A DNA stretch of 64,000 nucleotides from Tolumonas lignilytica (GCF_000527035.1 NZ_AZUK01000001.1:1426001-1490000); one strand, 5' to 3'. Numbered from the stretch's first letter, positions 33,513-46,400 are shown. Numbers and translations are program-made. The notes: a model not told the origin generated them from the sequence alone.

Positions 33513-35611
33513 AGCCGCTGCCCGCGCTGCGTGAAGATTTGCAGATCTCCGGTCCGGTAACGGCACTGGATGGTTCACCGCAATGGACACTGGTCGACAC
33601 CATTTCCGGCCATTATTTTAAACTCAGTGCAGCCGCCATTCGCCTGCTGCGCCACTGGTCGCTGCAGGATCCGGTGCAAGTGATGGCAGCAGCCAACCAA
33701 GAGGCCGGACTACCTCTTGGCGAACACGACCTCGAGCAGTTGCTGCGTTTTCTGCGCATGCATGATCTGGTTGCTGCCAGCGATCCCGAACAGCGGGTCA
33801 GTTATCCACTAAAAGCGGCGGCGCGGCGCAGCAGTTTTTTAAAACAGCTTTTGCATCAGTATCTGTTTTTCCGGATCCCGCTCTGGCGCCCGGATCCGTT
33901 TCTGAACCGTAGCTGGCCGTGGCTGCGACAATATGGTGCCATCGTGCTGCGATGGGTTTTTCCTCTGCTCCTGCTTTGTGGTTTATTTCTGGTGAACCGT
34001 GACTGGCCACGTTATCGCAGTTCGTTTCCGCATCTGTTCAGTATGGAAGGTATGCTGTCTTATGGGGCGGCACTGATCTTTGCCAAATTTATCCACGAGC
34101 TTGGCCACGCTTACATGGCCAAGAAAGCCGGTTGTCGAGTGCAAAGCATGGGTGTCGCCTTTATTGTGATGTTTCCGCTGTTTTATACCGATGTCAGTGA
34201 TGCCTGGCGACTGAAAGATCACAAGGATCGTTTGCTGATCGGTGCAGGCGGCATTCTGGCTGAGTTATTACTCGCCGTCATCGCGCTGCTGGCATGGTCA
34301 CTGTTACCGGAAGGACCACTGCATACGACGGCATTTCTGCTTTCCAGCGCCACCTGGATCACCACCCTGATTGTGAACATTAATCCGCTGATGCGTTTCG
34401 ACGGTTATTTCATTCTGAGTGATTTTCTGCGCGTCGATAATCTGCAAAGTCGGGCCTATGCCTTGTGCCGCTGGTATTTACGAGAACGGCTATTCGGTTA
34501 TGACGCCCCCCCGCCGGAAAACTGGTCTTCACAGCAGCGCCGTTGTTTGCTGCTGTGGGGCTATGCCTCCTGGCTGTGGCGTTTCTTTCTGTTTTTTGGC
34601 ATTGCTTTGACGGTTTATCACTATTTTTTCAAAGTATTAGGGATTTTTCTTATGCTGGTTGAAATCTCCTGGTTTATTAGCTTACCCATCGTGCGGGAAA
34701 TGGTGCAGTGGTGGCAACGCCGTCAACAGTCACATCTTCCAACTTTATTTCGCACCGGATTGTGTACCGTGATCGGGCTGGCCGTACTGTTTCTGCCATG
34801 GCGCAGCAGTATCGAAATTCCGGCTATGCTGGAATCGGCGCAGGTCAGCACTTACTATGCGCCGGTTCCGGCGAAAATTGTCACTCGATATGTCAGCGAC
34901 GGGCAATCGGTGAAAAAAGGTGACCTGTTGCTGGCACTGAGTGCGCCGGATCTGGATTCACACATGGGGATCGTGCGTCAGCATATCGCCATTTTACAGT
35001 TGCAACTGCGGCGACTAGCCACACGGCGGGAAACTGCTGGTGATGCCCTGATTCTGGAACAGCAACTGGCTGAATCACTGGCCGAATATCGCGGACTGAG
35101 CGCTCAGAAAGCCCGTTTACAAATCCGTGCCTCGCAAGCAGGCATGGTGCGTGACGTCGCCACCGACCTGACGCCGGGCCGCTGGCTTTCAACAGAATCC
35201 CCCCTGCTGCGGATTGTGGATGTAGCGCACGGTCGGGTGCGGGGTTATTTGCGTGAAGATAATCTGCAACGGATAGCCGACCATGCGGCCGGTCATTTCG
35301 TCGCGGATGATCCGCACCGACCTGCTGTTGCGGTGCATCTAAACGAAATTGACCCAACCGGAGCTCAATATTTGCAACTGGAAAATCTGGCCTCCGATCA
35401 TGGTGGCCCGATTGCCGTACGTCGTGACGCACAACACCGGCCGGAACCGATACAAGCCTATTACGGTACCAGCCTGACCGTCGATGCTCACGCCGAATTA
35501 CCCGCGCAACCGTTGCGTGGCGTGGTGGTCATAGACGGGAAAGCGGAATCATTGTTTACCGGTATTTGGCGACGGCTGGCGGCACTAGGGGTACGGGAAA
35601 GCGGGTTTTGA
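33509..35611 (+). CDS. M50 metalloprotease-adaptor fusion
   Basis: 700-residue polytopic membrane protein. Residues about 5-95 resemble a PqqD-like winged-helix domain (DTISGHYFKLSAAAIRLLRH, HDLEQLLRFLRMHDLV). A site-2-protease core follows, with HELGH at 196-200 and NPLMRFDGYF (Asp298), so the three zinc ligands are intact among several helices. The C-terminal third (about 440-640) is a HlyD-like lipoyl/coiled-coil module (APVPAKIVTRYVSDGQSVKK). Similar proteins are annotated as peptide zinc metalloproteases (YydH type) in peptide and large-protein export clusters. It is the last of three overlapping genes, and no ABC ATPase follows. Confidence 0.8.
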   Translation: MKPLPALREDLQISGPVTALDGSPQWTLVDTISGHYFKLSAAAIRLLRHWSLQDPVQVMAAANQEAGLPLGEHDLEQLLRFLRMHDLVAASDPEQRVSYPLKAAARRSSFLKQLLHQYLFFRIPLWRPDPFLNRSWPWLRQYGAIVLRWVFPLLLLCGLFLVNRDWPRYRSSFPHLFSMEGMLSYGAALIFAKFIHELGHAYMAKKAGCRVQSMGVAFIVMFPLFYTDVSDAWRLKDHKDRLLIGAGGILAELLLAVIALLAWSLLPEGPLHTTAFLLSSATWITTLIVNINPLMRFDGYFILSDFLRVDNLQSRAYALCRWYLRERLFGYDAPPPENWSSQQRRCLLLWGYASWLWRFFLFFGIALTVYHYFFKVLGIFLMLVEISWFISLPIVREMVQWWQRRQQSHLPTLFRTGLCTVIGLAVLFLPWRSSIEIPAMLESAQVSTYYAPVPAKIVTRYVSDGQSVKKGDLLLALSAPDLDSHMGIVRQHIAILQLQLRRLATRRETAGDALILEQQLAESLAEYRGLSAQKARLQIRASQAGMVRDVATDLTPGRWLSTESPLLRIVDVAHGRVRGYLREDNLQRIADHAAGHFVADDPHRPAVAVHLNEIDPTGAQYLQLENLASDHGGPIAVRRDAQHRPEPIQAYYGTSLTVDAHAELPAQPLRGVVVIDGKAESLFTGIWRRLAALGVRESGF

Positions 35612-35629
35612 ATTCGTTTTGCCGTAAAT

Positions 35630-35654
35630 AAAAAAGCCCGTAACATCACGGGCT
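35630..35654 (-). terminator. Intrinsic terminator after the tail-collar genes
   Basis: AGCCCGT and ACGGGCT form a 7-bp stem around a 6-nt loop. On the minus strand five T residues plus an AT-rich tail follow. It lies between the convergent M50 gene and the minus-strand tail-collar pair. Confidence 0.8.
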
Positions 35655-35677
35655 CAGATCGTAAGTGAGTCCCCGAC

Positions 35678-36391
35678 TCATGGTCTGGGTGGATAAACAC
35701 CATTCGTGACAATGCAATAATGCATTGCTATTTCAGGTGGAACTATATTCATTGGCTGACCGTTACCAGTCGGATTAACAGTTACTGTTCCACCTGATGT
35801 ACTACCGCCACCAGAAACGCCGCCCAGCTTAACCGTAGCACCTGTTGTACCGGATGGGGCGTAGATGTTTGCAGATGAACTTCCCGTTGCCAGACTGGCG
35901 GCCAACATAGAACCGTCTTGAGGCACGCTCAGTGTTCCGGCACCCTGAGTCGACAACGCACTGATAGTTACAGCAGAACCACTTCCAGGAGTAAACATTG
36001 CTGCATGATTATGCACTGGCATCTGTGACACCGTCTGAATGATCGTTTCATTACCAAATTTTTGTCCGACTTGATGGGCGGATAAACCAGGACCAGTCCC
36101 CCAGCCAACAGGCCCTCTCCCACGTAAATCAGGTAAAGCGAAGGTAGTTCGACCATCACCACCATATGTATTGCTGAGTAGAGAAAATAATGCTTGATTA
36201 CTTGAAACTGCGAGTATTTGTCCTGCTGCCTCAGCCGTATTTCGTGGGCAATATGTACCTGCAACCACACAGATCTGACCTATATAAGCATCCTCTCCAC
36301 ATGCGTACACTGTTGATGGAACAAGCACTGATATCGCACCGAAGAAACTCGCCAGTAACGTTAGCGGCGATGGAACATATTTTTTCAGCAT
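35678..36391 (-). CDS. Secreted tail-collar domain protein A
   Basis: 237 residues. A signal peptide (LTLLASFFGAISVLVPSTVYA, cleavage near ACGED) precedes a phage-tail-collar/MdpB-type domain. GQILAVSSNQALFSLLSNTY and GGDGRTTFALPDLRGRGPV match microcystin-dependent-protein homologues, and NIVPPEIAMHYCIVTNGVYP is the usual C-terminus. A Gly/Ser/Thr-rich middle (about 140-210) is low-complexity. Cysteines in the ACG, ICV, YCP and HYC motifs are shared with the paralogue and could form disulfides. Ordinary tail-collar proteins lack signal peptides, so this one is adapted to the cell envelope. It is downstream of its paralogue. Confidence 0.82.
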   Translation of the reverse strand: MLKKYVPSPLTLLASFFGAISVLVPSTVYACGEDAYIGQICVVAGTYCPRNTAEAAGQILAVSSNQALFSLLSNTYGGDGRTTFALPDLRGRGPVGWGTGPGLSAHQVGQKFGNETIIQTVSQMPVHNHAAMFTPGSGSAVTISALSTQGAGTLSVPQDGSMLAASLATGSSSANIYAPSGTTGATVKLGGVSGGGSTSGGTVTVNPTGNGQPMNIVPPEIAMHYCIVTNGVYPPRP

Positions 36392-36443
36392 TCCCGTATT
36401 TCCTTCTCAATTTTTATGCTTCCAGCTTCGAACATAGCGCCAT

Positions 36444-37175
36444 CTAATTTGGTCGCTCTGGATAAAGACCATTGGTGACGATGCAATAACGAATTGAAAT
36501 TTCAGGAGGAACAATTGCCATTGGTTGACTACCACCCATAACACCTACTGTCACAGTCCCTCCACCGGATGTTCCGCCACCACCAGAAACTCCTCCTAGT
36601 TTTACGGTTGGACCTGTTGTACCTGGAGGCGCATAGATATTTGCGGATGACCCTCCGCTTGCGAGACTGGCGGCCAACATAGAACCTTCTTGGGGAACAC
36701 TCAGTGTTCCAGCTCCTTGTGTTGACAAAACACTGACTGTTGCCGCAGATCCGCCACTACCTCCACCACTAGGAGTAAATACAGCCGTATGCATATGCTG
36801 AGGCATCTGAGCAAGTGTTTGAGTTATTGTTTCGTTACCGAATTTAGCGCCTACATTGTGTTGACTTAAACCCGGCCCCTGACCTTGTCCGACAGGCATT
36901 CTGCCCCGTAGATCAGGTAAAGCAAAATTAGTACGGGCATCACCACCATAAGTAGTACTCAAGACAGAATATAACGCCTCATTACCTGAAATCGGCAGCA
37001 GTTGCCCTTCGGCTGGTAATGTATTTTGTGGGCAGTATGACCCAGCCATAATACAAATTTGTCCGAAGTAAGCATCCTGCCCGCAAGCTAGTACAGTAAA
37101 CGAAGTTAAATAAAATGCAGAAACCAGTACCGCTTTTAACGAAATGACTCCCGATTTAGTCATATTTATTCGCAT
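36444..37175 (-). CDS. Secreted tail-collar domain protein B
   Basis: 243 residues, a paralogue of the preceding gene product with the same layout. A signal peptide (AVLVSAFYLTSFTVLACG) is followed by GQDAYFGQICIMAGSYCPQN, GGDARTNFALPDLRGRMPV, a Gly-rich middle and VPPEISIRYCIVTNGLYP. The 52-bp gap to its partner and shared strand indicate one transcript. It is divergent from the giant protein gene, 258 bp away, and may be coregulated with it. GAGAGG precedes the ATG. Function unknown; a role as an extracellular trimeric decoration or assembly factor is speculation. Confidence 0.82.
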   Translation of the reverse strand: MRINMTKSGVISLKAVLVSAFYLTSFTVLACGQDAYFGQICIMAGSYCPQNTLPAEGQLLPISGNEALYSVLSTTYGGDARTNFALPDLRGRMPVGQGQGPGLSQHNVGAKFGNETITQTLAQMPQHMHTAVFTPSGGGSGGSAATVSVLSTQGAGTLSVPQEGSMLAASLASGGSSANIYAPPGTTGPTVKLGGVSGGGGTSGGGTVTVGVMGGSQPMAIVPPEISIRYCIVTNGLYPERPN

Positions 37176-37391
37176 TGTTACCTCTCCCTGATTAACATTT
37201 TTAACATCAACAAAGGATTCTTATGATGCCAAATCCTGATTCAGTATAGTTAAGATAACGAAATGACAATCCCTGAATGAACCCCAAATCCGGAATTTGA
37301 GACCATAGAGTGATTTTTGATATTTTGCTGAAATCTGTCATGACAAATTATTCTTTTGAATCTAGTGTTAAAAATTGGAATTTTATAAAAG

Positions 37392-37418
37392 CATGTCCTC
37401 AGGATAGGTAATGACATG
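37392..37418 (+). promoter_or_regulatory. Inverted repeat just upstream of the giant gene's ribosome site
   Basis: CATGTC (37392-37397) and GACATG (37413-37418) are perfect complements that end 2 nt before the AAGGAG Shine-Dalgarno (37421-37426). The hairpin could modulate translation of the 12-kb gene. This is a weak inference from position. Confidence 0.3.
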
Positions 37419-37433
37419 TAAAGGAGCGCTGGC

Positions 37434-40400
37434 ATGGCATGGTTCAATTGGTTTACCCGTGATTCAGAATCGACTAGAAATAACAAAGGAATAAGTCAAC
37501 CTCTTGGCTATGTTCTAGAGCCTCGAATGCTGTTTGATGGAGCCATTGCCGCTACTGTCAACGAGGTAACAACCTCTAATAACACTACACAACATGATAC
37601 CGCCACGACTGCAACTCACACCGATACCACCAATACGCATCTAGCAGACACGTCTACCGAGTCTGCTGTTGATATAGCCAATACAATTGCAACAGCGGCA
37701 ACTAACACTTCGTCTCATAAAGAAGTAGCTTTTGTTGACACATCTGTCAGCAATTATCAGGCGTTGGTTAAGAGCATCTCGCCTAGCATTGATGTTGTTC
37801 TGCTGGATGGAAGCAAAGATGGTTTGCAACAGATGGCAAACTGGGCAACCACTCACAGAGGTTATGATGCCATCCATATTCTGTCTCATGGCTCCAGCGG
37901 AGTGCTTGAACTGGGCAGCATACAAATTACTGAACAAAATATAGCCAGCCATAGCAATGAATTACAAGCTCTAGGCCAAGCGTTAACTACGAGCGGTGAT
38001 ATTTTGCTATATGGTTGTGATATTGCTAATGGAGAACAGGGACAACTCTTTGTCAATAACTTAGCAACCATCACACATGCCGACATTGCTGCATCTACTG
38101 ATGCAACTGGCGCAACCGTTTTGGGCGGCAATTGGGCACTAGAAAGTAATGTGGGTACAGTAGATACAAAAGCTATCGCGGCGCCAACATATGATCATTT
38201 ACTAGCTACACCTATCGATGGCATTACCACATTTGGAACATCTAACGCTTATCCAGCAACGAATGTCAGTGCCGGTGGTACCGGATATGTGGTCTCAAAT
38301 ATAGTCGGATCTGGCTGGGATTTTCGTGTATTTGCAAGTTCAAATGTTGCTGATGTTGATGTTGCCGTAGAACCTTTTACTGCTCAAACAGAACTTGCTT
38401 ATGGTGGTACATCCTCTGGCGCAACTGACATTACAGCCATTCAGCTCTCTTCAAATGACGGAAAGTTGTTTGATCTGAACTCGGTCGATATTACAGTTGA
38501 TCAGGTAAATGGAACCACGGATGCCAGTTCTTATACCATCCAACTGACCGGTTATCTGAATGGAAGTGCTGTGGCTGGTGCAACTCTGACTGGTTCTGTC
38601 ACCAATGCCAGCGGAGGAGGACAATTAGTCACTTTTGATGTCAGTAGTAATACTCACTTTGATAATATTGATGCCTTCCGTGTCACACCGACAGGTACAG
38701 ATTACATCGTTGGCGCGATTGGTGTTGATAATGTGAATGCGACCAACTTTCACTATGCAACTCCCACGGTAACCTCCGCCACCTATGATGCCAGCAGCCA
38801 TGTTCTGACCGTCACTGGTGCCAGCATGACCACCGGTGACACCATAGATACCACCAAACTGACCTTAACCGGTGAAGGTGGTAACAGCTATACCCTAAGC
38901 AATTACAGCATCACTGCCAGCAGCGCCACCAGTTTTTCTGTCACTCTGAATGCTACTGATCAGCTGAATGTTGAAGGCTTACTGGATAAAAACGGCACAT
39001 CTGCCGCGGGGGGAACTACCTTTAATCTGTCTGCAGCAACGAACTGGGACAGTACGCAATCAGCATCCGCCGATTTGACTGGTAACAGCATTACTGTCAG
39101 CAATGTGCAGACTCCAACCATCACGTCGGCTACCTATGATGAAAGCACTGGTGTGCTCAACGTAACTGGCACGCATCTGATCAAACAATATGGTGCAACA
39201 AATGACATCGATGCCACCAAGCTGACCCTGACCGGTCAGAGTGGCAGCACCTATACGCTGACCAGCAACACTAGCAATGTCGAAATTACCAGTGCAACCT
39301 CTTTTACCTTAACGCTAGGTTCCATAGATAAAGCCGCTGTTAATGCTTTGCTGAATAAAAATGGCACATCTTCTGTGGGTGGCACGACCTATAATCTGGC
39401 AGCTGCTGACAACTGGAATGGCCCGATCACGGGTGGTGATATCTCTGATACCACAGGAAATGGCATTACTGTCAGTGGTGTCAACGCCACCCCGGTCATC
39501 AGCAACCTGAACGGTGACAGTGTCGCCTGGGCCGGAGAAGGCAACACTGTCACACTGGATGCTGGTTCAAATGTCTCGATGACAGACACCGAATTCAGCG
39601 CCCTGAACGGCGGTAACGGTGACTGGAACGGTGCCAGCCTGACGTTACAACGATCAGGCACAGCCATTTCCAGCGATATCCTAGGTTTTAATACTGCTGG
39701 CGCCCTCTTTACTGTCAGTGGCAGCAATCTGCAATCGGGCGGACTAACCTTTGCCACCTTTACCAATACCGGTGGCGTGCTGAGTATCAATTTCACCAGC
39801 AGCGGCACCACCGCCACCACGGCCTTAGTGAATGATGTGGCTCAACACATTACCTACCGCAACGATACCCCGTCCGGGGACGCCACAGAGCGTTTTACCC
39901 TCAGTGATGGCAACAGCAGCAGCACGGCAGATGTCACCGTGACCAGCGATACGATTTATGTCACCAATGCCACAGATACTGCAACCATTGATATTACCAA
40001 TGGCGTCAGCCTGAGCGAGGCAGTTGCCATCGCGGCAGCCGATTCAACCGGCTCACAAACGTTGGTACTGGCCAGCAATCTGGCCGGACAAACCCTGACC
40101 CTGGCCGGCAATCTCTCTCTTAACGAAAGTCTGACCATTGATGCTCATGAAGCTAATGCCAGCACGATCAGCGGCAGTACTATCAATCTCGGTTCAGGCA
40201 CCACACTCACGCTCACCACAGGCGTAGCAGATACCACGACGATTGCCAGCAGCCTGGCGAGCAGTGGTAATCTGACCAAAAGTGGTGCCGGCCATATCAC
40301 GCTGACAGGCAGCAACAGCAGTTATACCGGGACAACAAGTGTGACTGCCGGTACATTAGAGCTCGGCTCCACCACGGCGTTATCCGGCTCATCAAATGTT

Positions 40401-43400
40401 GATCTCAGCAATGGCACGACGCTGCTTATCTCGCAGAATGTCACTGTGGGTGCACTGTCAGGTTCCGGGGCGATCACGATCAACAGTGGCGACACTCTGA
40501 CCACTCTACTGAATGCAGACACCACCTTTTCCGGGGATATCAGTGGCAGCGGTGGCTTCACCATCAACCAGTCCGGGGCAGCCACTCACGCGCTGACGTT
40601 ATCCGGCACCAATACCTACACCGGAACCACAACCACCATCAACTATGGCTGGCTGAAACTGAATGGCGATGCGGCTTTATCTGACAGCGGTGCCTTGCAA
40701 ATCAACGGTCATTCCATCGTGACATTGCTGTCCGATCAGACTATAGGCAGTCTCGCCAGTAACAATAGTGCTGCCAGTCTGGCATTGGGTTCTTACACAC
40801 TGACAACTGGTGGAAATAATGCGTCAACCTCCGTCTATGGTGTCATCGCTGGTAGCGGGGCGATTGTCAAACAGGGTACTGGCACTATGTGGCTGTATGC
40901 TGCCAATACTTATAGCGGCGGCACAACACTGAACAATGGGATGATCGATGTGGGTTCTGCAACCACCATCGGCAGCGGAACCCTCACTATCAATGGCGGA
41001 TCGTTCGGTAGTTCTACCAGCAGCTATACGTTTGCCAATCACGTGCTCCTCAATGCTGACTTTCTATTAGCGGGCAGTTTCGCGCAAACATTTTCTGGCA
41101 CGGTGGATCTCGGTGGCGGCACGCGAAGCATCAATGATCAAATCAGCAGTAATCTGACTTTCTCCGGGGTGGTAAGCAACGGTAGTCTGAACATCACCAG
41201 CTCCGGCAGCGGAGCCGTTGTGCTCAGTGGTGCCAATACCTATACCGACACCACTCTGACCTCCGGTTCACTCAATATCACCAATCATACCAATCTGGGC
41301 TCCGGCTCACTGACACTGAATGGCGGAACACTCGCTATCACGGGGGCTGGTACCAGTGATGCTTCCGGCGGGAATGCCAACACCAACTATGATTTGTATT
41401 CCAATGCCCTCGTTATAACCAGCAATGGCGGTACTATTGCCGGCAATGGATCTCAACAAACCATCTGGACAGGCTCTCTGACTGGTACTGGTGCGCTGAC
41501 CAAAACGGGCAGTGGCAACCTGTTCTTCAACAACGCCAGCAGTTACAGCGGTAATATCACTGTTGCAACGGGCTTATTGGGCGCGTATGGTTCCAGCACA
41601 CTCGGTAGTGGCCAAATCTCGTTGGCGGCCAATACGACTCTCGATATTGGCGGTAGCAGTAAAACCCTTACCAACAACATTGTGCTGACCGGTAATGCTA
41701 CATTGCTCACCGATGATGCTGGCATCCTTGATAATGGCGCTATTGCGACCTTTTCCGGTAACATATCTGAGAGTGGCGGTTCACATAACCTGACGCTGAG
41801 TAATGACGATGCCAGCAATCACAACACCATCGTCTTGTCGGGCAACAACAGTTATTCCGGAACCACTACCGTCACAGCATCCAGCACGGTAGACATCGCA
41901 GCTGACAGCAATCTGGGCAGTGGTACCGTTATTCTTTCCTCTGGATCGACGCTGGAGATCACCGGCGCGACAACCATTGATAATGCGATTGCCCTCAATG
42001 GCAATGCGACTATTGCCGCCTCGACTGCAGCCACCCTATCTGGTGTTATTTCCGGTTCCAACTCACTGACCAAAAATGGCAGCAATACATTAAGTCTGAC
42101 AGGAACCGATACCTATAGCGGCAGTACAGTCGTTGCTGCTGGCACATTGCTGGTCAATGGCGCCTTGAGTGGTACATCGGGGATCACGGTTGCTTCAGGT
42201 GCCACATTGGGCGGCAGTGGCAGCCTCTTCGCGACCAGTTCAGGCAATACGTTAACCGTTCAGAGCGGCGGCACCCTTTCACCCGGCAACAGCCCCGGAA
42301 CCATAACGATCAATGGCAATCTGTCCATGAACTCTGGCAGCACCCTTGCTATAGACATTGCAGGGACGACTGCAGGAACACAATATGATCAGATCATCGT
42401 GAATGGAACGGTGGATGTCAGCGGCGCGACACTCGCCACAACACACAGTTATACGCCTGGCAGTGGCGACAGTTACACCATTATCGTCAATGATGCCAGT
42501 GACGCCATAACCGGCACCTTCAGTAGCCTAAGTGAGGGGGCAACTACAACCGCCAGTGGTGACAGCACTGTGCTGACAGCCAGCTATGTTGGTGGTACCG
42601 GCAATGACTTCACCCTGACAGCACCAACAATTCCAGTCGTGACTTCCGTTTCTTCCAGCACGGCGGACGGAACTTATAAAATTGGCGATACCATTGCTAT
42701 CAATATCACGTTTGATCAAGCAGTGACCGTCAATACGACGGGAGGAACACCTACATTACAGCTTGAAACAGGTAGCACGGATCATTCCGCCTCGTACGTT
42801 TCCGGGTCTGGCAGCAACACGCTGACATTCAGTTATACCGTGCAGCAAGGCGATACCAGTGCCGATCTCGATTATATCTCCAGCACAGCACTGACACTCA
42901 ATGGCGCAACCATTCAGGATGCACTGAATCACAACGCTAATTTAACGCTGGCAACCCCTGGTGCCTCCAATTCTCTCGGTGCAAATAAAGCTATTGTAGT
43001 GGATGGCGTACGCCCTACCGCGACTATCGCAGTGGCTGACAATGCCCTGAAAATTGGCGACACCTCGCTGGTGACCATTACTTTCAGTGAAGCCGTCACC
43101 GGCTTTACCAACGCCGACCTGACCGTGGCTAATGGCACCTTGAGTGCCGTGTCCTCCAGCGACGGTGGCACCACCTGGACCGCGACACTGACCCCAACCG
43201 CCAGCATCACCGATACCTCTAATGTCATTACGTTGGATAACACCGGCGTCACCGATGCCGCGGGGAATGCCGGCAGCGGCAGCACCGATTCCAACAACTA
43301 CGCGATTGATACCGTACGCCCAACCGCCTCGGTGGTGGTCGCTGACACCGCACTGAAAGTCGGCGATACCTCACTGGTGACCATTACCTTCAGTGAGGCC

Positions 43401-46400
43401 GTTACCGGCTTTACCAATGCCGACCTGACCGTCGCTAATGGCACCCTGAGTGCAGTCAGCAGTTCTGACGGCGGTACCACCTGGACCGCGACACTGACGC
43501 CGACCGCCAGTATCACCGACGCCAGCAATGTCATCACGCTGGATAACACCGGTGTCACGGATTTAGCCGGTAATGCCGGTAGCGGCAGCACCGATTCCAA
43601 CAATTATGCGATTGATACGGCACGACCAACCGCCTCGATTGTGGTCGCTGACACCGCACTGAAAGTCGGCGATACCTCACTGGTCACCATCACCTTCAGT
43701 GAAGCCGTTACCGGCTTTACCAACGCCGACCTAACCGTCGCCAATGGTACGCTGAGTGCGGTTTCTTCCAGCGACGGTGGCACCACCTGGACCGCGACAC
43801 TGACACCAACCGCCAGCATCACCGACACCACCAATGTCATCACGCTGGATAACACCGGTGTGGCGGATACAGCGGGTAACGCCGGCAGCGGCACCACCGA
43901 TTCCAACAACTATGCCATCGATACGGTGCGTCCGACTGCCTCGATTGTGGTCGCTAATACCGCACTGAAAGTCGGCGACACCTCACTGGTGACCATTACC
44001 TTCAGTGAGGCCGTTACCGGCTTCACCAATGCCGACCTGACCGTGGCTAATGGCACCTTGAGTGCAGTCAGCAGTTCTGACGGCGGCACCACCTGGACCG
44101 CGACCCTGACGCCAACCGCCAGTATCACCGATACCTCTAATGTCATTACGTTGGATAACACCGGCGTGGCGGATACGGCAGGTAATGCTGGTGCAGGCAG
44201 TACCGATTCCAACAACTACGCCATTGATACGGCACGCCCAACCGCCTCGGTGGTGGTCGCTGACACCGCACTGAAAGTCGGCGACACCTCGCTGGTGACC
44301 ATTACCTTCAGTGAAGCCGTTACCGGCTTTACCAACGCCGACCTGACCGTAGCTAATGGCACCCTGAGTGCAGTCAGTAGCTCTGACGGCGGCACCACCT
44401 GGTCCGCGACACTGACGCCGACCGCCAACATCACCGACACCAGCAATGTCATCACGTTGGATAACACCGGTGTCACGGATTTAGCCGGTAATGCCGGTAG
44501 CGGCAGCACCGATTCCAACAACTACGCGATTGATACCGTACGCCCAACCGCCTCGGTGGTGGTCGCTGACACCGCACTGAAAGTCGGCGATACCTCACTG
44601 GTCACTATCACCTTCAGTGAGGCCGTTACCGGCTTCACCAATGCCGACCTGACCGTCGCCAATGGCACCCTGAGTGCAGTCAACAGTTCTGACGGCGGTA
44701 TCACCTGGACCGCGACACTGACGCCGACCGCCAGCATCACCGATACCACCAATGTCATCACGCTGGATAACACCGGCGTGGCGGATACGGCGGGTAACGC
44801 AGGTGCAGGTACCACCGATTCCAACAATTATGCGATTGATACGGCACGGCCGACGGCCTCCATTGTCGTTGCCGATCCCGCGCTGAAAATCGGTGATACC
44901 TCGCTGGTGACCATTACCTTCAGTGAGGCCGTTACCGGCTTTACCAATGCGGATCTCACCGTCGCCAATGGCACCCTGAGTGCAGTCAGCAGTTCTGACG
45001 GCGGCACCACCTGGACCGCGACACTGACCCCAACCGCCAGCATCACCGACACCACCAACGTCATTACGTTGGATAACACCGGTGTGGCGGATACGGCGGG
45101 TAACGCCGGTGCCGGCAGCACCGATTCCAACAACTACGCGATTGATACCGTTCGCCCAACCGCCTCGGTGGTGGTCGCTGACACCGCACTGAAAGTCGGT
45201 GACACCTCGCTGGTGACCATTACTTTCAGTGAGGCCGTTACCGGCTTTACTAACGCCGACCTGACCGTGGCTAATGGCACCTTGAGTGCCGTGTCCTCCA
45301 GCGACGGTGGCACCACCTGGACCGCGACGCTGACACCAACCGCCAGTATCACCGATACCACCAATGTCATCACACTGGATAACACCGGTGTTACGGATTT
45401 AGCCGGTAATGCCGGCAGCGACAGCACCGATTCCAATAACTATGCCATCGATACGGTGCGTCCGACGGCCTCGGTGGTGGTTGCTGACACCGCACTCAAA
45501 ATCGGCGACACCTCGCTGGTAACCATTACGTTCAGTGAGGCCGTTACCGGCTTTACTAACGCCGACCTGACCGTGGCTAATGGCACCCTGAGTGCAGTCA
45601 GCAGTTCTGACGGCGGCACCACCTGGACCGCTACGCTGACACCAACTGCCAGCATCACCGATACCTCTAATGTCATTACGTTGGATAACACCGGCGTCAC
45701 CGATGCCGCGGGGAATACCGGCAGCGGCAGCACCGATTCCAACAATTATGCGATTGATACGGCACGACCAACCGCCTCGATTGTGGTCGCGGATACTGCC
45801 CTGAAAATCGGCGACACCTCGCTGGTAACCATTACGTTCAGTGAGGCCGTTACCGGCTTTACCAATGCGGATCTCACCGTCGCCAATGGCACCTTGAGCG
45901 CAGTCAGCAGTTCTGACGGCGGTATCACCTGGACCGCGACACTGACGCCAACCGCCAGCATCACCGATACAACCAATGTCATCACGCTGGATAACACCGG
46001 TGTGGCTGATACGGCGGGTAACGCTGGTAGTGGCAGTACCGATTCCAACAACTACGCCATTGATACCGTACGGCCGACGGCCTCCATTGTCGTTGCCGAT
46101 ACCGCACTGAAAGTCGGCGACACTTCCCTAGTCACCATCACCTTCAGTGAAGCCGTTACCGGCTTCACCAATGCCGACCTGACCGTAGCTAATGGCACCC
46201 TGAGTGCAGTCAGCAGTTCTGACGGTGGCACCACCTGGACCGCTACGCTGACACCAACCGCCAGCATCACCGATACCACCAATGTCATCACATTGGATAA
46301 CACCGGTGTGGCGGATACGGCGGGTAACGCAGGTGCAGGCAGCACTGATTCCAACAATTATGCGATTGATACGGCACGGCCGACTGCCTCGATTGTGGTC

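Noticed and set aside
35678-37175. Prophage remnant, because of the tail-collar domains
   Set aside because: Both proteins have signal peptides, are intact, and no other phage genes or attachment sites are nearby.
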